From the NCBI GenBank assembly GCA_032164245.1, contig JAVMKO010000003.1:136513259-136577258 (forward strand): a stretch of 64,000 nt of DNA, written 5' to 3'. The position numbers and the translations under genes are program-made. Under the pieces are notes generated by a model. That model saw only the letters and a list, made by a program, of their open reading frames with translations. It was not told the origin of the DNA and made no database searches. The DNA comes from Sternotherus odoratus (taxonomy: Eukaryota > Chordata > Testudines > Kinosternidae). Below are positions 11,180 to 23,540 of this stretch, one piece after another. Each line of letters opens with the position of its first letter. Within the stretch, counting starts at the first letter, position 1.

Positions 11180-11850
11180 TTAATAGAATAAAGACTGCTT
11201 TCCAACCAACACCATTTTTATTACAAAAAAGAAGAAGAAAAGCAACTGGAGGAGTGAGTCACAAATAAAACACATCAGGACTGTGGGGGAAGGGAAGGTC
11301 CCAGGAGGAGGTGGGGTCCTGGGACGGTTAAAGATTTGTGTATGTCCAGGTATCATATCCAACCTTCTCCTTTGGTGTACAGTGCTGTGAGTACTGTATT
11401 TCAGCAGGGCTAAATTGCAGAGGGACAGGTATTGAGTGCAGTGGGTACTGGGAGTCTGCAGGGCTGGACTGTGAGGTGAAGTGGAATGTCGTGGATACAG
11501 ACTGGAGCTAGGAGGTTGACACGAGTGTGTTGGTGGCATCTGGGGGAAGGATGGAAAAGAGTTTTGCAACAGTGGCTGTAGGGGAGGGCGGGCGTGGAGT
11601 CGCTCGGTTTGCAATGCTAGTATCGCCTGGAGTGTGTCCGCTTGGCGCGCCATAACATTTAAGAGCCGCTCTGTGACTTCATTCTGGCACACTGCATTCT
11701 CCTTTCAGTCCCTCTTCTGGCTGTCCCACCACTCCTTCAGTTCCTGTGTTTTCAGCCGCAGAGTGCATCAGTGTCACACAGAAAGTCCTCCCTTAGTTCT
11801 TTGTGGCTGCTTTCTAATTCTCCGCAGCCGCTCAGCCAGTTATAACAAAG
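11180..11850 (-). pseudogene. Myb/SANT-like Harbinger partner, C-terminal remnant
   Basis: On the minus strand a frame reads NEVTERLL, then ARQADTLQAILALQTERL, then a Pro/Ser/His-rich tail. I recognise this layout as the C-terminal part of the trihelix/Myb-like protein that accompanies Harbinger transposases in reptiles. Upstream, KEWWDSQKRD and RLRRIRKQ can be read with stops between. It is convergent with the transposase remnant, the same arrangement as at 49261-51962. The DNA-binding N-terminus is not visible. Confidence 0.55.
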
Positions 11851-12149
11851 AGGGAGGCTGGGCTCCCAAGGTCATTCCTGTGAAGCCAAACCACGACATT
11901 TTAAGAAGCAGTATTGTTTGCAATACACAGAACACTGATTTAAAACACAACCGCTATTCCCATACCTGTCACTTAACTGGCTGACCCCAGGCAAGCGCAC
12001 ATGAGCCACAAGACCCCAAAATTGTGAGTAGCCGCAGGGACAGGGTAAATCAGTGTTCCTGGACCCTACTGTACACTAGGTATGTGGCTCTTGGGGACAG
12101 CCAGCACTGGAGAGGGACCTGGGGAGAGGAGAGGACACTGGCAGCATGA

Positions 12150-12366
12150 TTTAGTGGCCCGTGCACTAGCCTGGGATTCAAAAGACCTGGGCTCCACTCC
12201 TCACTCGGCAACTAGGTGTTGCTGTTTCCGTCCTCTGTACCTCAGTTTCCGCATTTTGTAAAATAAGGATAACAATGCTAACTAACCTCCTTTGTAAAGC
12301 TCTTTGAGATCCACTGATGAAACATGCTATAAGAGAGCAAAGTATTATTACTACTGCTAGATTCTT
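12150..12366 (+). mobile_element. MIR-type SINE
   Basis: The order is the classic MIR order: 'gggattcaaaagacctgggc' resembling the tRNA B-box region, 'ctcctcactcggcaacta', 'cctcagtttccgcattttgtaaaata', then 'aaagctctttgagatcc'. It is an ancient amniote SINE, well diverged. Confidence 0.75.
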
Positions 12367-13049
12367 ATGTCTTCCTCTGAACCACCTGGTTCTCACCACT
12401 GGATGGATGGACCTTGGGTCTGATATAGTATTATAGTTCCTATATTTGCTAAGTTACAGTGCAGGAAGTAGAACAGCATTTGTGTGGAGGTGTTGCAGAA
12501 CTGTACATGAAACAGCATGGCTAGTTTATGGATAACATTGGACCTTTGTTGCTTACACTATTATTATTCTACTAATTCAGTTACCTGTGGTTCAGTTCTC
12601 TAGTAGTGTAACCAAGGTCAGAGAGACTTAATGATATGATCTTTCAGACATACTCAAAATGATTTTTTTGAAAGATGATTTTTTTTTTAAAAAAGATTTT
12701 TTGAAAGAAATAAATAAGATTTGTTTTTTCTATTTGTAATTAACATTACAAAATAGTTTCACTAGATCTTTCTAGGAGCATGAGTGGTGCTGTTAAAAGT
12801 CTAATTTCTTTAAGAAAACAAAACATGACTACAATATTTATTTTGGGAGCTTTTATCTGATGCTATCAAAAAGAATGGTTTTCAGTTCTCTGTTTCTGTT
12901 TTAAGAGAGAGATTGCATCAAAATACAAGACAAACTAATCTATATTATACTAAATTGACAGGATGGTAAAAATGTTGGATGGCACTAGAGACTATTAGAA
13001 ACATTGGGATCTATAATTCTGCATTAGAGGAAGACATTACTACATATAT
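12367..13049. other. intergenic DNA, mostly unrecognised
   Basis: AT-rich sequence without a gene. A segment near 12940-12995 (taaattgacaggatggtaaaa and following) is repeated in diverged form at 13185-13245 inside the neighbouring MITE, suggesting a relic of a second copy. Confidence 0.5.
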
Positions 13050-13052
13050 TTA

Positions 13053-13316
13053 GGGCCAGTCTACGCTAGGGAATTTTAGCATTAAATTCCCACTGGCTCT
13101 GTCTCCAGTTCTGTGCCACCAATTTGAAGTTTAACCAGCTTCCAGCATTTTTACCACCATGTTTATTAAATCACAATAAAAGACAAAAATGAATCTATAG
13201 CATGCTAAATTGAAATGATAGTAAAAATGCTGGATGTCACTGGATGACACTGTCTTTGACACTAGGGCTTCCAGAATAAGAAATGTTAGCAAAAAGTTCC
13301 TAGTGTAGATCTGGTC
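13053..13316. mobile_element. Harbinger-type MITE, TTA target duplication
   Basis: The left end GGGCCAGTCTACGCTAGGGA is the inverted match of the right end ttcctagtgtagatctggtc. TTA flanks both sides (13050-13052, 13317-13319), as expected for PIF/Harbinger. It is 264 bp with no coding capacity. Confidence 0.75.
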
Positions 13317-14234
13317 TTAACCAGTGTGTTGAATACTTCCATAGTTAGACAAAGCTTGCCTTGGAGCATAAAAATTCCTCAAGAGTTCTAGTCCCATCTG
13401 GCATTTCATTGTTTTGCTCAAGGAAAGTAGTCATTATTCCTCAGTTTTGTGTATCCCCTATATAGAGATGGTTTATTTCTTCCTAGTTCTTTTAAATTCT
13501 CTGTTTAGTATTTTTGTAATGCAGTAGAGCCTAGGAACCCCACCTGGGGATCTGGGCCCCATGCTACTAGATACTCTATGTTCATATAAACCAAAAGATT
13601 TAAATTCTTTAAACTCTATGGGGCATGGACTAAGTCCTCCGAGATTCACTGTCTTTATAGACAGTGCAATGCTGCCTAAGTGAGTTATGATGCCTATGCT
13701 GACCCATCTTGTGCAGTTTTTTAAAGTTATAGATACTAGTTGTTTCCCCCTATCTTCTCCCATTGTGCCACGGACTACACCCATTTTTTGGTGTAAGTGA
13801 ATACATTTGGATATTGTGGAGTGCATAATTTTTTGAGTTAGCTCTGATATAACGTTATACCATGTAGGCACTTTGATTTAGCACACAAGCATTTGCAACA
13901 ATTAAGTTGGATCTATTGTATTCACTCTGCATCACACTGGTCTTATGGCATATAGAAGAATCCTCTTATATTTATTTAAAACATTCTGAATTCATCTAGG
14001 TCATCTGTATTAATGATTGAACACATATGAGACTCTATAAACCAAGGTACATGGTAATAGTTGAGCTAAATATATAATAAAAATTAACCAGAATTAGAGA
14101 AGATGTAAAATGTACAGCAGGCAGCCATGTATTTACAAAGTTTATATGAGATTTGAGGTGAGTTAATATTACTAGAGGGCAGTCATCCAGATGAAGAGCT
14201 GGAAGAATTCTAATAAGGCTTCATCAGAATCTAA
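13317..14234. other. intergenic DNA, nothing recognised
   Basis: AT-rich sequence. The open frame on the minus strand near 13473-13871 has no recognisable domain. Confidence 0.5.
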
Positions 14235-14914
14235 GGGCTTGGCTACACTGGCACTTTATACCACAATAAAGCTTCCCAGAGCACTCTATCTTACTACCGC
14301 CTCCACACTGGCAAGGCATGTAGAGCACTCTGACTCCCTGGCTGGAGCACTCCTGGTACTCTTCCTTGCAAGAGGATTAACAGCTGTTGCGCATTGGGTG
14401 AGACGCTGCAGCTCCAGTGTAAATGGGTAGTAACAATACTGCACTTTGAGTGACCTCCGGGAACGCCCCTTAATCTCCTTAAATCAAATGGCGTCTTTGT
14501 TTTGAACTGGAGGAATGCGGAAGTGCCTGTTCAGAGCTTATGTACAACTGGGCAAATCAACAAAACAAATGTTTGCTGAGTAAGTGAGAAGGAGGGGGGG
14601 CTATGGGAGATTGAATTGACAAGACCACATGCTGACACACTCTCAGCACTCCAAAAATCTGCTCTCTCTCCCCCCACATACACATAACACATTCCACCCA
14701 ACCTCCTTCATTTGAAAAGCACCTTGCAGCCAGTTCAATGCTGGGATAGATGCCCATAATGCACCACTCCCAGTGCCACTGCAAGTGCTCAAATGTGGCC
14801 ACACCAATGTGATTGCGGCTGTCAGTGTGGACACACTGGAGCGCTTTCCCTGGAGCGCTCTCCGAAGGCGGGTTTAACCCAAAGCACTCTACAGCTGCAA
14901 CTGTAGCCAAGCCC
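14235..14914. mobile_element. non-autonomous DNA transposon, GGGCTTGGCTACACT ends (copy 1)
   Basis: The left end GGGCTTGGCTACACTGGCA is mirrored by the right end gcaactgtagccaagccc. The interior is homologous to 21733-22394, for example around 'cacaataaagc' and 'ccagagcac' near the left end and 'gctgggatag' near the right. Flanks are TAA and TAT, suggesting Harbinger, but hAT is not excluded. No transposase is present. Confidence 0.75.
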
Positions 14915-15798
14915 TATGTAGTTTAAGAACTTGTCAGTACAGAAGCATCAGAGAAAAACACAATGAGAGATCATTTTAGAATCAGGTGATTAGTCCAAAT
15001 TTTTTTAAAAATTGAGACTTAAGTTGGCCAGTTAATAGCTATTAAAAAACACAACGGGTGTATTTTTAAAAGCGCTTCAGTAACTTAGGAGCGCAAGTTT
15101 CATTGAAGGCACTGTTGAAAATTCTTTTAATGGGACTTGTGCGCCTAAGTCATCTAGGTGCTTTTGAAAATACCATCTTTTATCAAAGAGGATTTTGTGA
15201 AAGGAAGATGTTATTGAGGCATGAGCTTTTTGTATTTTGGTTTCCATGTACTAACAAAAAAAGTTAAAGATTTTAAAATTCTAACTACAAATAGAATTAG
15301 TAAAACTAAAATAAGACTCACTTCACACTAAATATATATTTAGAACAACATTTCTAAATATACATAATACAGAAGTTATAAAATGAATTTCCTCTTTATT
15401 TTACTGACTACTGTCTATATTGGACAGTCCAAGGGAGCTTTTGCAAAGATGACTATAACAATATAGCTTTGGCAGTTTCCTTATTAAGGTCAGGCTTAAA
15501 GGTATGATACATTTGTCCAGAGAATTCAACCAATGAACAACATGCTTTACATCAACCTGTTCTTAATGTTTTTTAAATTAAACTAATGATTTTTGGGGTA
15601 TATTGTTTGATTTTGAGATTATCTGCTGGATAAAGCCTATCACAAATGCCAAGAACATGCCTTCAGAACTTGTATGACATTTTCTGAACTTCCTGAGTCA
15701 AATATTAAAAGTTTAAATTTGCAGGAAGTAAAACCATATTTTCCCTCAGTTGTAAATAAACCTTTTTGCCTGTTTCCTTTTATGAAACAAATCAAACC
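14915..15798. other. intergenic DNA, nothing recognised
   Basis: AT-rich, no gene or nameable repeat. The flanking element starts at 15807. Confidence 0.5.
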
Positions 15799-15806
15799 TT
15801 TTAGAG

Positions 15807-17027
15807 CAGCAGTATCCAATAGGTTCGCCACTAGCCACATGTGGCGAATAGGCTATTGAATTGTGGCTAATGCATGAGCAATGCGTTGGTGTATTGAAGA
15901 CAGCAGTACTGGAAGACAGGTTGTGTGCTTTGATATACAGCAGGGCTTCTCAAACTGGGGGTCGCGACCCCTCGGGGGGTCGCCGACTGCTCCCCGGGGG
16001 GTCGTGAGCTCCTGCCGCCGCCGGCACCCTGCCGCCGCCGCTCTGGCCACAGCCGGCAGCCTGCCCGCGGCGGGGCCTGGGGCACAGCCGGGAGCCCGCC
16101 CGCGGCGGGGCCTGGAGTCTGGGGCACAGGGGGGTCCGCGCCTGTATTTCCGCATTCGGCGGCTTTTAGTCGCCAAATGCTTTTAGCCGCTGAATGCGGA
16201 AGTATTGAATTCGGCGGACATGGAGGGGTCGCGCCTCGCCGCCGGAGCAGAAAAAGGGGTCGCGGTCTCAACAAGTTTGAGAACCACTGATATACAGCTT
16301 GTTAACGTGGCTAGGATATAGTGAGAGAGAGACGACAGTGGATGTGTGTGTGCTGCATGTAATAGTGGCAGGCGCTAGTGTGGTCCTGGAAGGTGAGAAC
16401 GGCTAGTAAGGGCCTGCCTCCCTACCCTAGTTATGAGCAGAGCAAGAGAGTCAGTCTATGCCTACCACCTCGACAGTGTAGATGTGTTTTGTCATGTGCT
16501 TTGTCTTATCAAGGTTACAAGTCCTTGTGGTGTTATTTTTATTGGAAGTGTCTTTCGAAATATAACATGCAGTGCAGGCATAGGATAGTGTACAAACACT
16601 GACGATTGTCAATAATTAGCAGTGATAAGGAACGAGTTCAGTCAAGTTCTGTTTCCGCCCTTTTGTGCCTGTGAAGTTATGTATGTTTGGAACCACATAG
16701 GTCTGTGAATCCACTTTTTCTACAGTAAATATTATAAAATCAAGTACAGATCAAGTATTATGGATGAAAATTTGGAGGCTGAGTTAAGACGTGCAGTCAG
16801 TATGAACAGGACTGGATTTCAGCATTATGATACAAGAAAAAGAATGCAGTGTCACACTGATGTAATTGTGTGTTAGTAGTACCTATTTTTTGTAATATCT
16901 ACTTATTTTTATATCAATAATTTGAAATGTTGTTTGTAGTATATTTTTAAATCCTTTTTATAATGTGGAAAATAAGAAAAATTAAAAACAAGTGTGGCTA
17001 GCATCGAATTTCTATTGGACACCGCTG
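15807..17027. mobile_element. hAT element with perfect 8-bp target duplication, host of a second hAT
   Basis: The left end CAGCAGTATCCAATAGG and the following ctagccaca are inverted at the right end (tgtggctag, ctattggacaccgctg). TTTTAGAG flanks both sides exactly (15799-15806 and 17028-17035), the 8-bp duplication expected of hAT. Without its guest the element is about 860 bp and I see no transposase, so it is non-autonomous. Confidence 0.88.
15941..16289. mobile_element. hAT MITE nested inside the 15807-17027 element
   Basis: The ends are CAGGGCTTCTCAAACT and agtttgagaaccactg (inverted). ATATACAG flanks exactly (15933-15940 and 16290-16297). The interior is very GC-rich and contains two tandem copies of a unit around 'agcccgcccgcggcggggcc' (about 16045-16125). 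Confidence 0.9.
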
Positions 17028-17510
17028 TTTTAGAGACTTCCAATGTAAGACCCCATCACCCCCTACTGCCTGATGGAAAATATTTTGCAACCATGTATCA
17101 CCGTTCAGTTTAGTGACACAAATAATTGGCAAAAGTTGTAAACAGAACCCAGGTCTCCTGATGGCCATTCCCAAGACCAGGTCACACTTGACACTCTCAA
17201 GTGATACAGTTAATTGGTATCTATATACCCACATTGTAGCCCCAATTCAGGAAGGCACTTCAGCATGTACTTAAATCCCTCCCTGTGGATGAAGGCACTT
17301 AAACCACATGCTTAACTTTTAAGTATGTGCTTGAAGTCTCTTGGACTTCAATAAGACTTCAGCAGTGTCAAAGCTCTCTGCGTGAATATGGGTATTTTCT
17401 GGAATCTGGACCTAAAAAAGCTTTTTGCCAAGTCTATTGTGGAAAAAGTGATCATTAGATTTTAGAAGCTACTATTACATAATTTCTGCTGATTATACTA
17501 AACCACCGGT

Positions 17511-17640
17511 TGCCAAAGTGGACTTTAGCCAAGATGGGTGAAGTAATATCTTCATTGGATCAACTTCTGTTGGTGAGAAAGCCACACAGAGCTCTTCTTC
17601 AGGTCTTGGAAGTTGACAGGTCAGATACAGCTGATGGAAT
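17511..17640 (+). repeat. short interspersed repeat
   Basis: The phrase 'gggtgaagtaatatcttc..ttggatcaacttctgttggtgag' followed by 'cacagagctcttcttcagg' is a repeat I have seen often in turtle and crocodilian DNA. I cannot give its family name with certainty. No target duplication was found. Confidence 0.5.
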
Positions 17641-20554
17641 TCTGCAACTTGGCCTACAGCAATCCTTGACTTTAATGGGAGTCCTGGCGCATAAGAACAA
17701 CATGTCCCATCATGCAATGGGGCTAGGGTGCTTAGATCAAAATGTATATGTAATGTCCATTTTTTCATGCCTGAATACAGGTGACAGAATTTTGGAAGGC
17801 TCCTCATTTAATCACTAGCTTTGCACACTCAGCAGCTAATCTCACAGTGATCTGCCACCATCTATCCATCTCCTCGCTCATCATCCCCATTATGATGATC
17901 CACCATCATTCCTTACACAATACTTTTTTGCGGTTATTTCCATCTCTGTGCCTGATATAACCAAAATACATAAGTTTGTGCCTGTTGACTTCCAGCAACA
18001 GTCTGCCTCTCTACAATAATATTTCTAACAGAAGTGTTCGTCGTCTTTTCCATCCAGAGTCTTTGGCAGCATCACATTTTAAAGGCTTCAGTTTTCTTCT
18101 TGCCAGCAGCATTAGCTCTTCAAGATTCACCTCCATAGTCACTGTGTGTGTGGGGGGGGGGGGAAAGGGGGGGGGGAAACGCTTGTGACCGGTTGACCCT
18201 TTATACATTTCAAGATGCCATGGTTTTTCCACACTTGTAAGGGAGGCCACAAACAAAAAGTTCATGATCAAAATCATAGATCAGCATGTAATGTGGCATA
18301 TTGAGGCTTGCCGTTACTTCAGCATCCACCTCCATCTAAAAGATGGGGGTCCCTGCAAACTATTGACATTTCAAGGTTTGGCTCTCAGGCTCCCAAGCGA
18401 GCTGCCTCAGTTAAGTAGTATTTGGGTGCAGCTGTGCTAGAATGATTTTCTAGACTTAGGCAACCAGACGCAAATTCACAAAATGCAACAGAAACAACAA
18501 CAACAAAAACCTTACTGGTCCAAAAGAGAAGCAGTCAACAGCAGATTTCTCCTGTTAGCTCACACATATATACTGGGATGTGCCCTCTCAAAAGCTTTTA
18601 TTTTGAGGAATATTTTTCTATGCCGAACTTAACTTTTATTTAAAAAATTTTTATTTTATTTTTCCATAAGAAAGCCAGAAGAGTGTTCAACAATTCCCAA
18701 ACTGGAAAAACATCTACTTTTTTTATTAGGCTTTTTTCTCATGATCATTTAAGTACTGTTGTTAATTACTTAATCCCCGGTTCTGCAACCCCTTACTCTT
18801 GCAAGTAATTTTTTTCTTATGAGTAGTCTCACTGAATTCAATAGTACTACTCACTTGGATGAAGTAATTCACATGTGAAAGTGTACGCAGGATTGGAGCC
18901 TTCGATTGTAAACTTTTTGGAGCAGGGACCTTTTCAGAACTGATGTGTACATTATTGGGCCTACATAAATAAATGTAAGAACTAAGCTATTTTGATTTTT
19001 TGTTTTACCTTTTATTTATGATTTCTCTAGTCTGAGTTCAGCTTGTATGTTTTTTGTGTCTGTATGAGACAGACTAATACGATATCTTTTATAGTTTGTT
19101 TTGTATTGTATTTTATTACTGTGTCCTAGCAAAAGCCATATGGCAGTTAGTAAATTCAACTTGATTTAAGGACTAAATATTCCTTTGATTTTCAGAGTTG
19201 GCGAGTGTTTATTATATCTTTAACATTGTTTAATTTTGTTTTAGTTTTTGTTTAACTTTGGTAGACAACAAAAAAGTTGTGTGCAGAACAGTAGAGATCA
19301 AAAAAAGGTCTTTCCTTAAATGAGCTGGTTTACAATACAAATGAATTAGATTCTGAACATACAGGGTTTAATTAACCACTGCTTTATTTCATTGATTCAA
19401 TAGTGTTATGCTGGTATAAAAATAGAGTAACATAGGCCCAGATCCTCAAAGGTATTTAGGCTCCGAATTTCCATTGCTTACCCTCTGTTGCCATGGTTTA
19501 TGAAATCATACCCTGATTTCAGGGGATCTGGCAAAAGAAGTTTCAACTACACACTCAATAGCTATAGGCTGTGGTGGAATGTCCATTTTCTAGATTGAAA
19601 TCCCATCAATACTGCCTTTAGAACCATTTGGCTGCCAGTGTCATCAATGCCAACTGTCTTACTGTGGATTGCTGTGTTCTGCACAATGTCTGGGAGGACA
19701 AAAGAAGTTGAATCTTTTCACCAGGAGTGAACTCTGGATACTGCTGGATTGCTGAACTGGAACACACAGTTAGCAAGTGCACCTGTCATTAGTGGGGCTG
19801 GATCCTCTGCACTGGAATTCAGGGTGCTTTTTGCACCCACAGAGTGGGTTTGCATGGTCCCAGACGTGAGGGGTAACAAAATGCTATTTGTAAGTTTGCT
19901 GTTTCTGGTTGTGGGGCAGCCATGGGAGATTTTTAAAAAAAATTAATTTGTATTATGAATTTTGTAAACACTTTAATTTGCCTCTACACACAATGTATTT
20001 CTCAATGTGCTGAAATGTATGGATATTTTTAATGCATTTATAAAATCTGGCTATGTACCTCAACTCTCAGCTTATGGACTATTGTGATGACGATTATTGA
20101 ATTTTACTGAGACTGCTCATGTATTTCAACCCATAGCTTCTAGATTACTTTGAAGTTCCACTTCATTACATCCAATAAAACTTGCTATTGAAGCCTTGTG
20201 TGCAAACTCAAGACTTTGCCATTTTATTTTAAACATGTATTTAAGTACAATGTAAAAATCAGAAAGTTAGACCAGCTGCCATCCAAATGACCAACAAAAT
20301 AACCAAACTCAGTGCAACAACTGAACAAAGCATGTTAATACATGAAATGGACAACTATTTCTGGGTGTCCTTGGCCCTCTGTTCTCCTTGATCATTAGTG
20401 TATTTTGCATGTGTGGGCTGTGAAATGTGTGGAGCAGAGGGATGTACAGGGTACAAATATGGATGGAAAAAAATTGCTGGAGTCCCAGCACCTCTTTCAT
20501 TACAAATTAAGCACTGGGCATCTCCCTAAGCTCTGAGTGTCCCTAAAGCCTCTT
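17641..20554. other. intergenic DNA with a few worn repeats
   Basis: No exon or RNA gene is seen. 18774-18905 is a worn palindromic repeat (ggttctgcaacccc ... gcaggattggagcc). 18907-18985 resembles the tail of an interspersed repeat (taaactttttggagcaggga). 18147-18178 is a G-run microsatellite. The rest is AT-rich and unrecognised. Confidence 0.5.
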
Positions 20555-20715
20555 ACTGCCAGATGTTGGGACTGGATGCCTGGGGATGGATCACTCAATG
20601 ATTACCCTGTTTTATTCATTTCCTTTGAAGCATCTGGCATCAATCCCTGTTGGAAGACAGGATACTGGGCTAGATGAACCATTGCTCTAATCTAGTATGG
20701 CCATTCTTATGGTCT
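20555..20715 (+). mobile_element. CR1 LINE 3' fragment
   Basis: The text 'ggaagacaggatactgggctagatgaacc' and the ending 'tatggccattcttatgg' are typical of sauropsid CR1 3' ends. Only the last ~160 bp is present, as usual for 5'-truncated CR1. Confidence 0.75.
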
Positions 20716-21732
20716 TACAATCCTTTTAGGTGGGGAAAGATCTGGAAGAGGTTATCTGGAAGTCCCTATGTGGAAGTGTGAACTTTTCCAGGCCCGTGGA
20801 GGACAGAGATCTGTGTATGCTGAGGAGATTTTTGGGCACTTGGTGACTAATCAGTATCTGGGGGGCTTATGAGTTACAGAAGCAGCCTTAATAAGCAAAG
20901 GAACATAACAGACCATCTGGAATTCCTATTCCATGAGGAGTTTGCATCATCACCAGCCAAAAATGGGTGAAAAATCATGTAAAACCAACAAGCTGCTAAT
21001 TTGGCATGGAGACATAGTACAGCCATCGTACAAACACCCTGCATCCAGCCACAAATCCAACTGATTGCCAGCCATGGGGATTCCTAACACAGACATACAG
21101 CCACCCTGCGCTGTAATCTGAACTCCAAACACAGGCACCTGTGGACTAAATACACAGCCTGGTATTATTTGGACTCATATTTCAGACAGCCATGGGCCAA
21201 ATACACACATTGTTTTGGTTTTTTTGGGACTGTGAACAGGTGGTCAATTTACAAGGTACACTGTATTAGCAGGGAGGGGTATGTAAGGCTCATAAATGTC
21301 ACTCCCTAACCCATATTTCTAACAACCAGTGAGTAACTAGTACAGATTTCATGATACATCCTTGTTTAACTTTTTCCCCTCAGTTCCTGGTGTCCATTTT
21401 GAATCCCATGTGGGTGTGAGGACAGAGCACTATGGAATTGGTGTTCCATCCTGAAGGAAGCACACTATGATCCTGGCTTGTATTAATAATTTCATAGGGC
21501 CATAACCCAGAAATACCTACCATTCATGTATTAACTTATGTTCTTAGTAATAACAAACATAAAGCCAGAAACTTACCAGGCTCTCACTGGGCTGTTCCCT
21601 AGGACTGTCCCCAGACAGCTTCTCTGACTACAGATCCTGGAGGTGCTCCGGAGGCATAACCTCTTCAGGAACTGGTGTCAGAATTGGGGTTACTTTGTGT
21701 GCTTCAGCTGGCTCTTCTCCAGCACTGTCTGT
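20716..21732. other. intergenic DNA, nothing recognised
   Basis: No gene, RNA or nameable repeat is seen here. Confidence 0.5.
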
Positions 21733-22394
21733 GGGCTTGGCTACACTTGCACTTTATACCACAATAAAGCCTCCCAGAGCACTTTACTTTACTCCCCTGT
21801 CCACACTGGCAAGACAAGTAGAGCGCTCTGACTCCCTGGCTGGAGCGCTCCTGGTACTCTACCTCCCCAGGTTAACGGCTATTGCATATTGGGTGAGACG
21901 CTTCAGGGTCAGTGTGGACGAAGAGTTAAGTTACTGCAATCTGATTGACCTCCGGAAATGCCCCATAATCCCCTTAAATCAAGTGGTTTCTCTTCCCTTT
22001 GTTGTGAAATCGCTGCAGGAATGCGGAAGTGCCTTTTCAAAGTTCTGTTTCAGACAGTAGCTGCTTATCTACTACCAGGACAAAGCAAACATTTACTGAG
22101 TGAGGGGCAAAGGGGTCTGAACTTACAAGACAGCATGCTGATACACTCTCAGCACCCCAAAAACCCACTCTCTCTCTGCCCACCTTCACACAACACTCCC
22201 CCCCCCCCTCATTTGAAAAGCATGTTGCAGCAACTTGAATGCTGGGATAGCTACCCATAATGCACCACTCTCAATGCCACTGTAATTGTGGCCACACCAG
22301 TGCACTTGTAGCTGTCAGTGTGGACAGATTGGAGTGCTTTCTCTGAAGGCTGGTTTAACCCAAAGCGCTCTACAGCTGCAAGTGTAGCCAAGCC
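21733..22394. mobile_element. non-autonomous DNA transposon, GGGCTTGGCTACACT ends (copy 2)
   Basis: Same ends and interior as 14235-14914 in the same orientation. The left end gggcttggctacacttgca matches the inverted right end tgcaagtgtagccaagcc. Both copies contain 'tttgaaaagca', 'gctgggatag' and 'cataatgcaccactc' in order. Flanks (TGTCTGTG / TGTGACTG) are similar but not identical, so the target duplication is unclear. Confidence 0.75.
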
Positions 22395-22805
22395 TGTGAC
22401 TGTGGGTTATAAGGATGCCACCACTGCTCAGCAGATTGTCATGCAATATTAGTGCACTGTTGTCATGTGCTTGGTGAAGTTCTCAGCACCTAGCAAAATC
22501 ATCTTAAAAGAAGCAGGAAGCTGGGGAGTTCCCAGAGGTACCATTAGCATACTTGACTGGGCAGCAATCAGTCTTGAGGTGCTTGATTCTTTCTCTGCAT
22601 TGGTCACTGGTCCAGTCAATCCCCAACACAATGAGCTACTCCCATATAACTTTATAGACATGATCATTTCTTGTGTTCTTGCTAAAGTCAGATGTCTTGC
22701 TCACCTTGCATTGAATTAACCAGAATCCAGCTGTGTTCCTCTGACTAGCTTTAACTTGATTGTCAGTTAACTTGGGTTAATTAACACAATTTTATATTCT
22801 AGTAT

Positions 22806-23250
22806 AGGCACTTGTCACAGGGTGCCTGTCCCCTTTAAAGGGGAACAGGACTGTGATTAATTAGCTACCTCCCAGCAGGGATTATTTAGCTCACTTGATT
22901 CTTCCAGGCCAACTCAATGAGCTATTCATACCAGCTGGGAAGGGGCTAGGAGTGTCATAAAAAAGTTGCTGAGGCTATTAAGAAGAAGTGGTAGAATAAA
23001 AAGCAACATTTTCTGCATTCCCAGACCCTTTCTGGGTAGAGAGGGAAAGTAGGAACTTTCAGAGAAGTACAGCTAGGGGAAGTTAAGGAGAGTTCCCAGC
23101 TTCCCTATATGAAGGAAGAAGCAGGAGGAAGCATCTGGAAGTTTCCTGTGGAGGGCTGAGGGAAGCAAAGAAGTACTACTGAGAGAGTGTGAGGAGGGAA
23201 AGGCTTAGGGGAGTTGCTCTGGAGCCTGCTATATTGCCTAAGGCCCTAAG
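22806..23250 (+). mobile_element. possible LTR-like repeat
   Basis: It begins tgtcacagggtgcctgtcc, resembling the start of the LTRs in this window (TGTNRCAGGGTGC). It has a TATA-like cataaaaaag near 22957 and an aataaa near 22996. I could not find its right end or a target duplication, so this is tentative. Confidence 0.35.
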
Positions 23251-23389
23251 GGATGGGATAGCTGTGAAACCAGGTTAACACTAACAAGAGGTGCTTGGCA
23301 GAGATGTATACTAAATGTGTGGGACTGTTGTTTCTGCCTAGCCTGGGAAGACCTTGTTTTAGGTTTCTTTTCTCCGGCTTCATCTGGGG

Positions 23390-23540
23390 CAGGTGTGGGA
23401 AAACTTTTTGGCCCAAGGGCCACATCGGGGTTGCAAAATTGTATGGAGGGCTGGGTAGGGAAAGCTGTGCCTCCCCAAACAGCCTGTCTCTGCCCCCTAT
23501 CTGACCCCTGACTGCCCCCCTTAGAATGCCCAGGGTGGCC
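23390..23540 (+). mobile_element. hAT-type MITE fragment
   Basis: The left end 'caggtgtgggaaaactttttggccc' with 'gggccacatc' matches a common sauropsid non-autonomous hAT family. The right end was not identified. Confidence 0.5.
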
